Shown in pieces: positions 26,136 to 34,778 of a DNA stretch of 64,000 bases; position 1 is the first letter of the stretch; every line of letters starts with the position of its first letter. The notes beneath the pieces are model-generated. The model was not told where the DNA came from. It searched no databases and saw only the letters and a program-made list of their open reading frames with translations. Origin of the DNA: RGIG3009 sp964433065 (GTDB lineage Bacteria > Bacillota > Clostridia > Oscillospirales > Acutalibacteraceae); contig CAYSPZ010000001.1 of NCBI GenBank assembly GCA_964433065.1, positions 1 through 64,000 of the forward strand, written 5' to 3'. Position numbers and translations under genes: made by a program.

Positions 26136-26384
26136 TCAGGAATTTTTTGCCGCGTCGATGCGCTCGGTTGCGGCGGCGGTTCTTGTCTTTGCGGCGGCGA
26201 TCTGTTCGTCGCGTTGTGCCTGCATCATCGCTTTGCGCTTTTGGGGGTTACCCATTGCTTTGGCTTCTTCCCACTGCGCTTTCGATTCGGCTTTTGCGGC
26301 TTCAAAATTCGCTTTGTCAACTTCGTGCTGAGCCTTTGCGGAGTCTTTCATGTCCTGAAAAGCTTTTTTCAAAAAGTTTGCCAT
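26136..26384 (-). CDS. Small charged helical protein, 82 aa
   Basis: The protein is rich in Ala, Lys, Glu and Gln, begins MANFLKKAFQDMKDSAKAQH and is predicted fully helical or coiled-coil, with no membrane segment. Similar Ala/Lys-rich short proteins accompany membrane-stress genes in Clostridia, but I cannot assign a family. Its ATG follows the stop of the upstream two-TM protein by two bases and a GGAG ribosome site is present, so it is translated from the same mRNA. Confidence 0.65.
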   Translation of the reverse strand: MANFLKKAFQDMKDSAKAQHEVDKANFEAAKAESKAQWEEAKAMGNPQKRKAMMQAQRDEQIAAAKTRTAAATERIDAAKNS

Positions 26385-26386
26385 TG

Positions 26387-26758
26387 TTATTCTCCTTTAT
26401 TCATAATATTATCGCTGAGGGTGATGATCTCGTCGGCATATTTTTTGCGGCGGGAACCGAGAATCCCTTTGTAGATGGGATAGTTTACGATTGCCATCAG
26501 CATACCTACGATACCGATGATAATGCCGTACAGCATCGGGTTTTGGATACCGACCGTTTCGGCGATGTCGGTCATCACAAGACTCATACCGCTGCCCATC
26601 ACGACGGCACCGATACTGCCGAAGATGTAAGCGAAGACGTTGGCGGGACGTTTGACTTTGGTGTCCAGTGCCTTGAGTTGGTCGAGGGCGGTGTGTTCTT
26701 TTTCGGTGTACTGAGTGCGGATCTTTTGGACGAGGAATTCCTGATCGGTTTTGTTCAT
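26387..26758 (-). CDS. Small two-TM membrane protein (paralogue)
   Basis: The 123-aa protein shares architecture and motifs with the 133-aa protein at 23020-23421: a charged helical N-terminus, a first TM with GSGMSLVMTDIAETVG, a second TM ending AIVNYPIYKGI, and a basic helical tail ending in DNIMN. The two copies flank the two-component system. It is the first gene of a two-gene unit with the 82-aa helical protein. Confidence 0.7.
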   Translation of the reverse strand: MNKTDQEFLVQKIRTQYTEKEHTALDQLKALDTKVKRPANVFAYIFGSIGAVVMGSGMSLVMTDIAETVGIQNPMLYGIIIGIVGMLMAIVNYPIYKGILGSRRKKYADEIITLSDNIMNKGE

Positions 26759-26854
26759 AATGATTTCTCCTTTCGTGTCACCTTACAAGCGCAGTATAAC
26801 CCGTCAATGTTTTGGAGTTGTTTTTGAAATGTTTATGTTTTATTAAAATTGAAA

Positions 26855-26880
26855 AACCGAATGAACTTTCGTCCATTCGG
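26855..26880 (-). terminator. Terminator of the AraC gene at 26892
   Basis: ACCGAATG pairs with CATTCGGT around a short loop. The minus strand continues with a TTTTT run immediately after the stop of the AraC-family gene. Confidence 0.7.
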
Positions 26881-26891
26881 TTCGGTGTCAA

Positions 26892-27716
26892 TCATTTACC
26901 CAATGTTTTTCGGAATGCGCCGGGCGGCATACCGGCATGTTTTTTGAAAAACGCGTTGAAATAGTATTCGTTTTCAAAATGCATCATACTGCTGATCTGT
27001 TTGAGCGTCAGTGTTGGGTCGGCGAGCAGTTTCTCGATCCTGTCGACCCGTTTATACATAATGTACTCGCCGGGGGTGACGCCCTCAAATCTCTGGAAGA
27101 TCCGCGTGAGTTGTTTGGTGCTCAAATAGCAATACCGCGCTACGTCGGCGACGGTCGGCGCCGTTTGGATATTGTCCTCGATATATTGTTTGGCGATCGA
27201 GATCATCGCGTTGTCGTCCTGTTTCAGGGTGCCTGCCTTTTCCTTTGCGCCCGACAGGCGGAATGCCAGAACGATGGTTTCCAAAACGTTGTTTTCGATC
27301 AAGGTCGCGGAGATCTCCCGTTCCAGTCGCGTTTCGTTCTGTATGAACGCAACGTTTTCCTGCATCCGTTCGGAGATGGTGCCGAAAAAACAGGGGCTCT
27401 GTTCGGCGGTCTGTTTTTGAAAGGTGACCGAGTATTTGTGGGTATTCGGTTCGCACGAAACGGCTATGTGCGAAACGTTGGGATAGATGAGTAGAAATTG
27501 TCCGCTTTTGATGGTATACGTGACACCTGCAACTTCGTATATCTGGCATCCTTCGGTCACCAGATGCATCTCAAACCCCGTATGGGAATGACATTTTTTT
27601 ATAATATCCCGCCCGTCGCGGTCGAGCGCCAGTTCCTTGTAGTAGCATTTTTGTATGCCGAACTCATACAGACTGCTCTGCTTATCCTTCTCGGATTGCC
27701 TGTAAAGAATTTTCAT
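26892..27716 (-). CDS. AraC-family transcriptional regulator
   Basis: The 274-aa protein has a cupin sensor (GQFLLIYPNVSHIAV; HSHTGFEMHLV) and a C-terminal AraC double helix-turn-helix (TVADVARYCYLSTKQLTRIF; MMHFENEYYFNAFFKKHAGM). The ATG at 27716 (MKILYRQSEK) follows a GGGGTGACGG tract; longer in-frame starts run into the divergent promoter region. It is transcribed away from the DapA-family gene at 27871, which it most likely controls. Confidence 0.85.
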   Translation of the reverse strand: MKILYRQSEKDKQSSLYEFGIQKCYYKELALDRDGRDIIKKCHSHTGFEMHLVTEGCQIYEVAGVTYTIKSGQFLLIYPNVSHIAVSCEPNTHKYSVTFQKQTAEQSPCFFGTISERMQENVAFIQNETRLEREISATLIENNVLETIVLAFRLSGAKEKAGTLKQDDNAMISIAKQYIEDNIQTAPTVADVARYCYLSTKQLTRIFQRFEGVTPGEYIMYKRVDRIEKLLADPTLTLKQISSMMHFENEYYFNAFFKKHAGMPPGAFRKTLGK

Positions 27717-27870
27717 CCCGTCACCCCGATCCAAGAACATTGTACCAACGATGGAACGTATGTGCAACAGGTATGTCCCAAAATTATAAAAATGTGTCTC
27801 TGTTTTATATTGAGTGCGACCGTTCTGTCAATTACAATAGATACAATATATGAAAAAATGGAGAGATACT

Positions 27871-28782
27871 ATGGAAATACTAACCACGATGATCACCCCA
27901 TACCAAGCGGACGGCAGTATCGACTATGCCACCGCCGAGCGGTACGTGGAGTGGTATTATGAAAGCGGGATCGACGGCATCTTTGCGGTATGCCAGTCCA
28001 GCGAGATCTTTTTCCTTTCGTTAGAAGAACGGGTGGAGTTGAACCGTCGGGTGTATCGCCGCGCAAAAGAACTGGACCCGAACTTTTTGGTGGTTTCTTC
28101 GGGACACGTTTCGGACACGTTGGAGGAACAGGCAAAGGAATTAAATGCCATCTACGCGTCCGGTACGGATGCGCTGATCCTCATCACCAACCGTCTGGAT
28201 ATCCACAATGAGGGGGACGACGTGTTTATCGCCAATGCCGAGCGGTTGCTCGCGCAGTTGCCGCCCGATGCGAAACTCGGTCTTTACGAATGTCCGTATC
28301 CGTACAAGCGTCTGGTTACTCCGAAAATTCTCGATTGGTGTCTGTCGACGGGGCGGTTCTATTATATGAAAGATACCTGTTGCGACGCGGCGGTCATCGC
28401 CGAACGGGCAAAGCAACTGAAAGGCAGTCATTTCAAACTGCTCAATGCCAACTGCCAGACGTTGCTTGAAACGATGCGCAATGGTGCCGACGGGTATTGC
28501 GGTATTATGTGTAACTATCACCCGAAACTGTACGCGTGGCTTGCTAAGAACGTTGACAGCGATACCGCCGACACGGTACAATCGGTGATCGGCACGTTCG
28601 GGTTTACCGAGGTGGGGCTCCCCTATCCGTTGACCGCCAAATATCATATGAACCTTTGCGGAATCGAAACCGAAAATCTGGCGCGAAACCGCCGTTCGGA
28701 AGAGTTGACCGATTACGCGAAGAGTTGTATGCGGCAGATGAAACATGCCACCGATCAACTGGAAAAACAACTGGGGATCTGA
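27871..28782 (+). CDS. DapA/NanA-family aldolase
   Basis: The 303-aa protein is a class I aldolase of the dihydrodipicolinate synthase/N-acetylneuraminate lyase superfamily. The Schiff-base Lys is Lys167 (YYMKDTC) and the conserved Tyr is Tyr139 (LGLYECPYPY). Members cleave or form 2-keto-acid C-C bonds, such as sialic acid or 2-keto-3-deoxy sugar acids. The ATG at 27871 has GGAGAG upstream; an ATG seven codons earlier lacks a ribosome site. It stands alone, with a divergent AraC regulator, so it may serve a single catabolic step. The substrate is not determinable. Confidence 0.85.
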   Translation: MEILTTMITPYQADGSIDYATAERYVEWYYESGIDGIFAVCQSSEIFFLSLEERVELNRRVYRRAKELDPNFLVVSSGHVSDTLEEQAKELNAIYASGTDALILITNRLDIHNEGDDVFIANAERLLAQLPPDAKLGLYECPYPYKRLVTPKILDWCLSTGRFYYMKDTCCDAAVIAERAKQLKGSHFKLLNANCQTLLETMRNGADGYCGIMCNYHPKLYAWLAKNVDSDTADTVQSVIGTFGFTEVGLPYPLTAKYHMNLCGIETENLARNRRSEELTDYAKSCMRQMKHATDQLEKQLGI

Positions 28783-28793
28783 TGATACGAATA

Positions 28794-28826
28794 ACAAGAC
28801 CCGCGAGGACATCTCGCGGGTCTTGT
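28794..28826. terminator. Bidirectional terminator
   Basis: ACAAGACCCGCGAG pairs with CTCGCGGGTCTTGT around GACAT. It separates the DapA-like gene from the 3' end of the convergent polysaccharide operon. Confidence 0.8.
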
Positions 28827-28827
28827 G

Positions 28828-29982
28828 TTATAAACCGAGTTGGTTGAGCATATTCACGACGGTGCCGCGTTTTTCGGCACTGATGTTTTTGACGATTCGG
28901 ATCTCTTGCAAACCTCTGCTGAAGGCACGGGTTCTGAACAGGCGATGCCATCGGCGGAGTTGGAATACGGGGGTCATCCATTTTTTACCGCGCAGTTGCG
29001 GGTACAGGAGTGCCAATTTTTCGTAGGATAAGAACACCCGCTTGAAGCAGTAACTGATCATACCGGTGTGGTTTTCTTTGTTGGTGGCATGTTTTTGGGC
29101 CAGGGTGCCGTAGACACCGCCGTCGAGCAGGAACCGCTCGCAATCTCTCGAGAGGTCGGTGTGTGTGCCGTCCTCGATCCACACGTTCAATAACCGCAGC
29201 ATGGTATCGTAAAACGTTTCGATACCGCAATCTTTCAGCATCGTGCGCAGGGCGGTGTCGTCGTACGGCAGTTTGTGCCGTAAAATATACAGGTCGAGCA
29301 ACGGTTTAAGACCGCATCCGCCTTCTGCGAAGTGGCGCACCATATGCGCGACCAGATAAAACATGGTGAATTCGTTGGTCAATTCACAGCGGTAGGAACC
29401 GTCGACAGGGGTAGCGAATTCCCACACCCGTTCCAACAGTTTGTCCAGATTGGGGGTACATTCAAAGATGTTGAAATGCAGTTCGAGGTGGACACCGCTT
29501 TTAGAAAATAGAGAAACGTTATGGTAGTGGGGACGGCGGTCGGTGGTATAGCCGTAGGTATCGACCAGTACGTCGATGGCGCGGTCAAGGTCTTTTTTGT
29601 GTACCAACACGTCAAGGTCGCAACTGGTACGCATCCAGGCTTCGGCGTACAGGTTGCGGATAACGGCACCCTTGAGCGGTATATACGGGATCTGCGCTTT
29701 TTCGAATGCCGCGCAGATGCAGGACAGGTCGTACTCGCTGATCTCGTACCGAAAAAGCGCTTTGTTCACCTCACTTGAAAACCGATCGTGCCAATCGCTT
29801 GTCAGCAAACCGCGGCGGTCGAGTGCCATACCGACCAGATGGGCGATGTCGTGACGCACGGAAAGGTCGTACAGGTCGTGGAGGTTTTTCTCGGTCAAGG
29901 GGTCGCAAGGTGTGGCGGATAACGTGGTGGGCATCGCCTCTTCGGCGAGCCACATCATCATATGATCCAGTAACCGTTTCAT
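28828..29982 (-). CDS. NTP_transf_5-type nucleotidyltransferase
   Basis: The 384-aa protein fits the uncharacterised nucleotidyltransferase family PF14907. It has IPYIPLKGAVIRNLY followed by the metal-binding region WMRTSCDLDVLVHKKDLDRA, where the D-x-D matches the nucleotidyltransferase acidic pair, and later HLELHFNIFE. The family occurs in surface-polysaccharide and natural-product clusters; its substrate is unknown. The ATG at 29982 lies just past the stop of the CapG-like gene, with GGAGAAAAGACGG upstream. It is the last gene of the 15-gene operon. Confidence 0.75.
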   Translation of the reverse strand: MKRLLDHMMMWLAEEAMPTTLSATPCDPLTEKNLHDLYDLSVRHDIAHLVGMALDRRGLLTSDWHDRFSSEVNKALFRYEISEYDLSCICAAFEKAQIPYIPLKGAVIRNLYAEAWMRTSCDLDVLVHKKDLDRAIDVLVDTYGYTTDRRPHYHNVSLFSKSGVHLELHFNIFECTPNLDKLLERVWEFATPVDGSYRCELTNEFTMFYLVAHMVRHFAEGGCGLKPLLDLYILRHKLPYDDTALRTMLKDCGIETFYDTMLRLLNVWIEDGTHTDLSRDCERFLLDGGVYGTLAQKHATNKENHTGMISYCFKRVFLSYEKLALLYPQLRGKKWMTPVFQLRRWHRLFRTRAFSRGLQEIRIVKNISAEKRGTVVNMLNQLGL

Positions 29983-29984
29983 AG

Positions 29985-31148
29985 TCAGCCGTCTTTTCTC
30001 CACACCATCTTGTCGACGACACCGGTGTAGGATTGAATGATCTTGACCACTTTGGTGGACACATTTTCTTCGATATAATCGGGGACGGGAATGCCGTAGT
30101 CACCGTTTTGGTTTAAGGTGACGGCGGTTTCGACCGCTTGCAGTAACCCTTTTTGGTCGATGCCCGACAGGATGAAGCAGGCTTTATCGAGCGCTTCGGG
30201 ACGTTCGGTGGAGGTGCGAATGCACACCGCGGGGAACGGGTGACCGACCGAGGTGAAGAAACTGGATTCTTCGGGGAGGGTACCGCTGTCAGACACCACC
30301 GCAAACGCGTTCATTTGCAGACAGTTGTAGTCGTGGAAACCGAGCGGTTCGTGGCGAATGACCCGTTTATCCAATTCGAAGCCGCTCTGTTCAAGACGGT
30401 TGCGGCTACGGGGGTGGCAGGAATACAGGATAGGCATATCGTACCGCTCTGCCAACGCGTTGATGGCACCGAACAGACTGTTGAAGTTCTTTTCGGTATC
30501 GATGTTTTCTTCGCGGTGGGCGGATAACAGGATGTATTTGCCTTTTTCAAGACCGAGCCGCGCGTGGATGTCGCTCGCCATGATCTCGTCGAGGTTGTTG
30601 TGCAACACTTCCGCCATCGGGGAACCGGTGACGTAGGTGCGTTCTTTCGGAAGACCGCAGTCGGCGAGGTAGCGGCGGGCGTGTTCGGAGTATGCGAGGT
30701 TGACGTCCGAAATGATGTCCACGATACGGCGGTTGGTTTCTTCGGGCAGACATTCGTCTTTGCAACGGTTACCCGCTTCCATATGGAAGATCGGGATGTG
30801 CAGACGTTTCGCACCGATGACCGACAGGCAGGAGTTGGTATCGCCGAGGACCAGAACGGCATCGGGTTTGATCTCGGTCATCAGTTTATACGATTTGGCA
30901 ATGATGTTGCCGCAGGTTTCGCCGAGGTCGTTACCGACTGCGTCGAGGTACACGTCTGGTTGGTCGAGTTTTAAGTCTTTGAAGAAGATACCGTTCAAGG
31001 TATAGTCGTAGTTCTGACCGGTATGTGCGAGAATGGTATCGAAATACTGACGGCATTTCTGAATGACCGCCGCCAGACGAATGATCTCGGGGCGGGTGCC
31101 GACGATGATGAGCAGTTTCAGTTTACCGTTGTTCTTGAATGTTGCCAT
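29985..31148 (-). CDS. capG: UDP-GlcNAc 2-epimerase family, probable CapG/FnlC
   Basis: The 387-aa protein has the WecB/CapG epimerase fold start LLIIVGTRPEIIRLAA (Gly17-Thr-Arg-Pro-Glu21) and LILSAHREENIDTEKNF-like active-site sequence. Because it directly follows CapE- and CapF-type genes, it is best read as the third enzyme of UDP-N-acetyl-L-fucosamine synthesis, epimerising C2 of the UDP-6-deoxy-L-talosamine intermediate. An ordinary UDP-GlcNAc/ManNAc epimerase is the alternative. The start follows GGAGG and lies beside the CapF stop. Confidence 0.85.
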   Translation of the reverse strand: MATFKNNGKLKLLIIVGTRPEIIRLAAVIQKCRQYFDTILAHTGQNYDYTLNGIFFKDLKLDQPDVYLDAVGNDLGETCGNIIAKSYKLMTEIKPDAVLVLGDTNSCLSVIGAKRLHIPIFHMEAGNRCKDECLPEETNRRIVDIISDVNLAYSEHARRYLADCGLPKERTYVTGSPMAEVLHNNLDEIMASDIHARLGLEKGKYILLSAHREENIDTEKNFNSLFGAINALAERYDMPILYSCHPRSRNRLEQSGFELDKRVIRHEPLGFHDYNCLQMNAFAVVSDSGTLPEESSFFTSVGHPFPAVCIRTSTERPEALDKACFILSGIDQKGLLQAVETAVTLNQNGDYGIPVPDYIEENVSTKVVKIIQSYTGVVDKMVWRKDG

Positions 31149-31149
31149 C

Positions 31150-32349
31150 TTATTCAACCTCCAGAAAGAAAGTGTCGGGGTGTTGCGGGTCAAACCGCTC
31201 GTTTGCCCACATCACGGTGACAAGGTCGTCCGTATCGGACAGGTTAATGATGTTATGGGTATAGCCGGGGAGCATATGGACCGCTTCGATGCACTCTCCG
31301 CTGACTTCGAAGTTCAGCACCTCGTCGGTACCGACTTTGCGTTGTTGGATGAGGCCGTGACCACTGACCACAATAAAAAATTCCCATTTGGTGTGGTGCC
31401 AGTGTTGACCTTTGGTGATGCCGGGTTTGGAGATGTTGACCGACACCTGTCCGCAGTTTTCGGTGCGCAGAAGTTCGGTGAACGAGCCGCGCGGGTCGAC
31501 GTTCATTTTGAGGGGGAACGCGACCTTTTCTTTGGGAAGATAGGACAGGTAGGTACTGTACAATTTTTTGGCGAACGAGTCGTTCGGGATGTCGGGAATG
31601 GTCAGCGTGGTCGGTTGTGCGCGGAATTGTTCGAGCAGATCCACGATCTCGCCGAGTGTGACGTGATGGGTGGTGGGGACGGCGCAATAGGTGCCGTTTT
31701 CTTGGAGGACGGTGTTGATCCCGTCAAACTCGCAACGGTGTTCGCGTCCTTCGAGTGCGGCGATCATTTCCGCGATCAGATCGTCGATATACAACAGTTC
31801 GAGTTGTACCGACGGGTCGTTGACGGTGATCGGAAGGTCGTTGGCGAGGTTATGGCAAAACGTGGCGACCGCGCTGTTATAGTTGGGACGGCACCATTTG
31901 CCGAACAGGTTGGGGAAGCGGTAGACGAGCACCTTGGCGCCGCTTTCGCGACCGTAGGCGAACATCAGGTCTTCCCCCGCTTTTTTACTGCGACCGTAGT
32001 CACCGTCGTAACGACCGATACAGGTCGCCTGAATGGACGACGAGATCATCACGGGGCAGGTGTTACGGTGTTGTTTGAGCAGGGAAAGGAGGGTGTCGGT
32101 GAAGCCGCAGTTGCCTTTCATAAATTCGTCGGGGTTCTGCGGACGGTTGACACCCGCGAGGTGAAACACAAAATCACAGTCGCGGCAACCGTCGTCCAGT
32201 ACCGACGGGTCGGTATCGAGGTCGTACAGATACAACGTATCGATCGAAAGGGACGGGTGGGTCTTGTCTTTGCCGTCACGGATGTTTTGAAGTGCTTCCA
32301 CCAGGTTTTTGCCGACGAAACCTTTGGCGCCGGTGATGAGAATGTTCAT
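31150..32349 (-). CDS. capF: CapF-like bifunctional reductase/epimerase (SDR plus cupin)
   Basis: The 399-aa protein has an N-terminal extended SDR (ILITGAKGFVGKNL, Gly7-x-x-Gly10-x-x-Gly13) and a C-terminal cupin (about 275-395) with the metal-ligand cluster GQHWHHTKWEFF. This two-domain layout is specific to CapF/WbjC/FnlB, which epimerises and then reduces the CapE product on the way to UDP-L-FucNAc. It sits between capE-like and capG-like genes in pathway order. Confidence 0.9.
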   Translation of the reverse strand: MNILITGAKGFVGKNLVEALQNIRDGKDKTHPSLSIDTLYLYDLDTDPSVLDDGCRDCDFVFHLAGVNRPQNPDEFMKGNCGFTDTLLSLLKQHRNTCPVMISSSIQATCIGRYDGDYGRSKKAGEDLMFAYGRESGAKVLVYRFPNLFGKWCRPNYNSAVATFCHNLANDLPITVNDPSVQLELLYIDDLIAEMIAALEGREHRCEFDGINTVLQENGTYCAVPTTHHVTLGEIVDLLEQFRAQPTTLTIPDIPNDSFAKKLYSTYLSYLPKEKVAFPLKMNVDPRGSFTELLRTENCGQVSVNISKPGITKGQHWHHTKWEFFIVVSGHGLIQQRKVGTDEVLNFEVSGECIEAVHMLPGYTHNIINLSDTDDLVTVMWANERFDPQHPDTFFLEVE

Positions 32350-32364
32350 AGTCCTCTGTCCTTT

Positions 32365-33411
32365 TTATTTGGTTTCTTTGGCGAGTTCTTCCTGAATATA
32401 CGCGAGAGACGCGATCTTCGCTTTGGTTTCCTCCACCGTGAGCAGTTGGGTGTTGCTGGAGTTGAATTCGGTGAGGGGGTTACGTTCAGCATCGCCCTGC
32501 GACACGTATTTATCGTAGTTCAAGCCGCGTTTGTCCGACGGGACGCGGTAGAAGTTACCCATATCCACGGCGTTGGCGCATTCTTCGTTGGTGAGTAAGG
32601 TTTCGTACATTTTTTCGCCGTGCCGAATACCGATGACTTTGATGTTGTTCACGTCGCCGCCAAACAGTTCGCAGACCGCTTTCGCCTGCGTTTCAATGGT
32701 GCAGGCGGGGGCTTTCTGTACTAAAATGTCACCGCTGACACCGTGTTCGAACGCGAACAGGACGAGATCCACCGCTTCGTCGAGCGACATAATGAAGCGG
32801 GTCATCGAACCGTCGGTAATGGTGATGGGGTTGCCGCTGCGGATCTGGTCGATCCAGAGCGGAATGACCGAGCCGCGCGAACACATCACGTTGCCGTAAC
32901 GGGTGCAGCAGATCTTGGTTTTGTTCGGGTCGACCGTACGGGATTTGGCGACGATGACCTTTTCCATCATCGCCTTAGAAGTACCCATCGCGTTGACGGG
33001 GTATGCCGCTTTGTCGGTGGACAGGCAGACGACGTTTTTGACACCTGCTTCGATGGCGGCGGTCAGCACGTTTTCGGTGCCGATGACGTTGGTCTTGACC
33101 GCTTCGATGGGGAAGAATTCGCAGGAGGGGACCTGTTTGAGTGCCGCCGCGTGGAAGATATAGTCCACCCCGTGCATTGCGTTGCGGACCGAGTCAATGT
33201 CGCGCACGTCACCGATGTAGAATTTGATCTTGTCGGCGACTTCGGGCATTTTCACCTGAAATTCGTGGCGCATATCGTCCTGTTTCTTTTCGTCGCGCGA
33301 GAAGATGCGGATCTCGCCGATATCGGTTCTTAAGAAACGGTTTAACACGGCGTTACCGAACGAACCGGTACCACCGGTGATGAGCAGGGTTTTGTTAGTA
33401 AACAGTGACAT
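32365..33411 (-). CDS. capE: CapE-like UDP-GlcNAc 4,6-dehydratase (inverting)
   Basis: The 348-aa extended SDR begins TLLITGGTGSFGNAVL and carries STDKAAYPVNAMGTSK. Ser131, Met142 and Lys146 form the Ser-Met-Lys variant of the SDR triad typical of FlaA1/CapE/WbjB dehydratases. It converts UDP-GlcNAc to UDP-2-acetamido-2,6-dideoxy-L-arabino-hexos-4-ulose, the first step to UDP-L-FucNAc. It lies 15 bases after the Wzx gene and 15 before capF. Confidence 0.92.
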   Translation of the reverse strand: MSLFTNKTLLITGGTGSFGNAVLNRFLRTDIGEIRIFSRDEKKQDDMRHEFQVKMPEVADKIKFYIGDVRDIDSVRNAMHGVDYIFHAAALKQVPSCEFFPIEAVKTNVIGTENVLTAAIEAGVKNVVCLSTDKAAYPVNAMGTSKAMMEKVIVAKSRTVDPNKTKICCTRYGNVMCSRGSVIPLWIDQIRSGNPITITDGSMTRFIMSLDEAVDLVLFAFEHGVSGDILVQKAPACTIETQAKAVCELFGGDVNNIKVIGIRHGEKMYETLLTNEECANAVDMGNFYRVPSDKRGLNYDKYVSQGDAERNPLTEFNSSNTQLLTVEETKAKIASLAYIQEELAKETK

Positions 33412-33426
33412 AGCGATTCTCCTTAT

Positions 33427-34776
33427 TTACACTTTTTCTTTTAAAAGTTTGTTTATCGTGATCGGTTCTGCGATACAGTACAATCCCACGGCAACCGTCG
33501 TGGCAAGCGGAACACCGATCCACGAATCCAGCGTCTGTACGAAAATCCACGATAAGGCGATTTTCAGTACGGCACCGATGCCGAAGCAGATGAGTTGTGT
33601 TTTCAATTTACCCAGTCCGTTGGTGATGCTGGAAAGCACACTGTTAAAGCACATCAAGCCGCCTTCAATTGCAAACACCGCCGCAAACGCGACCGAGGTT
33701 TGGATCGCTTCGTCGCCGAGCCAGAGGTTGACGCCGAGTTGTAAGAACGGGATGATCAAAAATTCACCCACCGTGGCAATGCCCGCAAACAGGCACAGTT
33801 TTTTGTACAATGAGCGGATCCAACGGTAGTCCTTTTCCGCAAAGGCTTTGGTAACCGCCGACCAGATGGGGGTCAGTGTCAGTGAAAACACCATACTGCC
33901 GAGTGAGAACAGTTTGTAGTATATCTGGTAGTCCACCACCGCGTCGGGGGAATACAGGGCGGTGATGAGATAGTCGTTGGTACTCATAATGAGCATATAG
34001 AAGACCTGAACCAACAAGAACACACCGCCGAGCGATAAGATCCCTTTCGCGTGTGTTTTACCGAAAAAGCGGGGTGACGGGCGGATGTCGCGCATACTTT
34101 TCTTCGCGAATACGACGACCGTTGCGACCAGTAACGGAAGCAAGACGGCAACCGCGTGGACGATCGCCATCACGATCATATTACGGTCGTTCGAGCCGGA
34201 GGGAATGATCATGACGCACAGAACGGTCAATATAGAGGTGATCAGGTTCAGGAAGTTGTTGATAGACGATTTCTGTATTGCGTACAGAACGGAAGAGATC
34301 AGTTTAAAGAAGAACTGCAACATAATGCCGAAAAACACGATCGCGACCGACAGGTACAGTGCTTTAGACGAAACGACCTGTGTTTCGATGTTGAAAACGG
34401 CGTTCCAATTGACAAACGAGAACGCGAACAGGAACACCGCCGACATCACCAGCACCAACGCGCCGATCGACAGGTAGGCGGAGGAAACGTATCGCCGTGC
34501 GTCGTCGCGGCGGTCTTCCGCAAGAGCCGACGTGAGGTGATTGCGCAGACCGTTGCCGATACCCAGATCAAAGTTTAAGATCCAGTTGAGTACCGACAGT
34601 ACCGTGAACCACAGACCAAGCGCCATTTCGTCGTGGAAAAAGCGCAGGTAGGCGGGCATGGTAAAGAGGGATACGCATAAACTGAGTCCTTTTACCAGAA
34701 ACGCGCCGATCGTGTGGCGAAGAACGATCTTGTTGTTCTGGGACATATGTTTGTACTTTTCAATCCATCGTTTCAT
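33427..34776 (-). CDS. wzx: Wzx-type polysaccharide flippase
   Basis: The 449-aa protein has about twelve TM segments, starts with a short basic cytoplasmic stretch and shows the MATE-like PST layout (IGAFLVKGLSLCVSLFTMPA; GIGNGLRNHLTSALAEDRRD). It would flip the undecaprenyl-linked repeat unit across the membrane. It lies two bases after the stop of the GT gene at 34779 and upstream of capE. Substrate specificity is not readable. Confidence 0.88.
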   Translation of the reverse strand: MKRWIEKYKHMSQNNKIVLRHTIGAFLVKGLSLCVSLFTMPAYLRFFHDEMALGLWFTVLSVLNWILNFDLGIGNGLRNHLTSALAEDRRDDARRYVSSAYLSIGALVLVMSAVFLFAFSFVNWNAVFNIETQVVSSKALYLSVAIVFFGIMLQFFFKLISSVLYAIQKSSINNFLNLITSILTVLCVMIIPSGSNDRNMIVMAIVHAVAVLLPLLVATVVVFAKKSMRDIRPSPRFFGKTHAKGILSLGGVFLLVQVFYMLIMSTNDYLITALYSPDAVVDYQIYYKLFSLGSMVFSLTLTPIWSAVTKAFAEKDYRWIRSLYKKLCLFAGIATVGEFLIIPFLQLGVNLWLGDEAIQTSVAFAAVFAIEGGLMCFNSVLSSITNGLGKLKTQLICFGIGAVLKIALSWIFVQTLDSWIGVPLATTVAVGLYCIAEPITINKLLKEKV

Positions 34777-34778
34777 AG

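Noticed and set aside
31063..32598. Long plus-strand open frame of about 511 codons opposite capF and capE
   Set aside because: It is an antisense shadow of the conserved CapE/CapF genes; the composition (many Val, Asp, His, Arg) is typical of reverse-strand frames.
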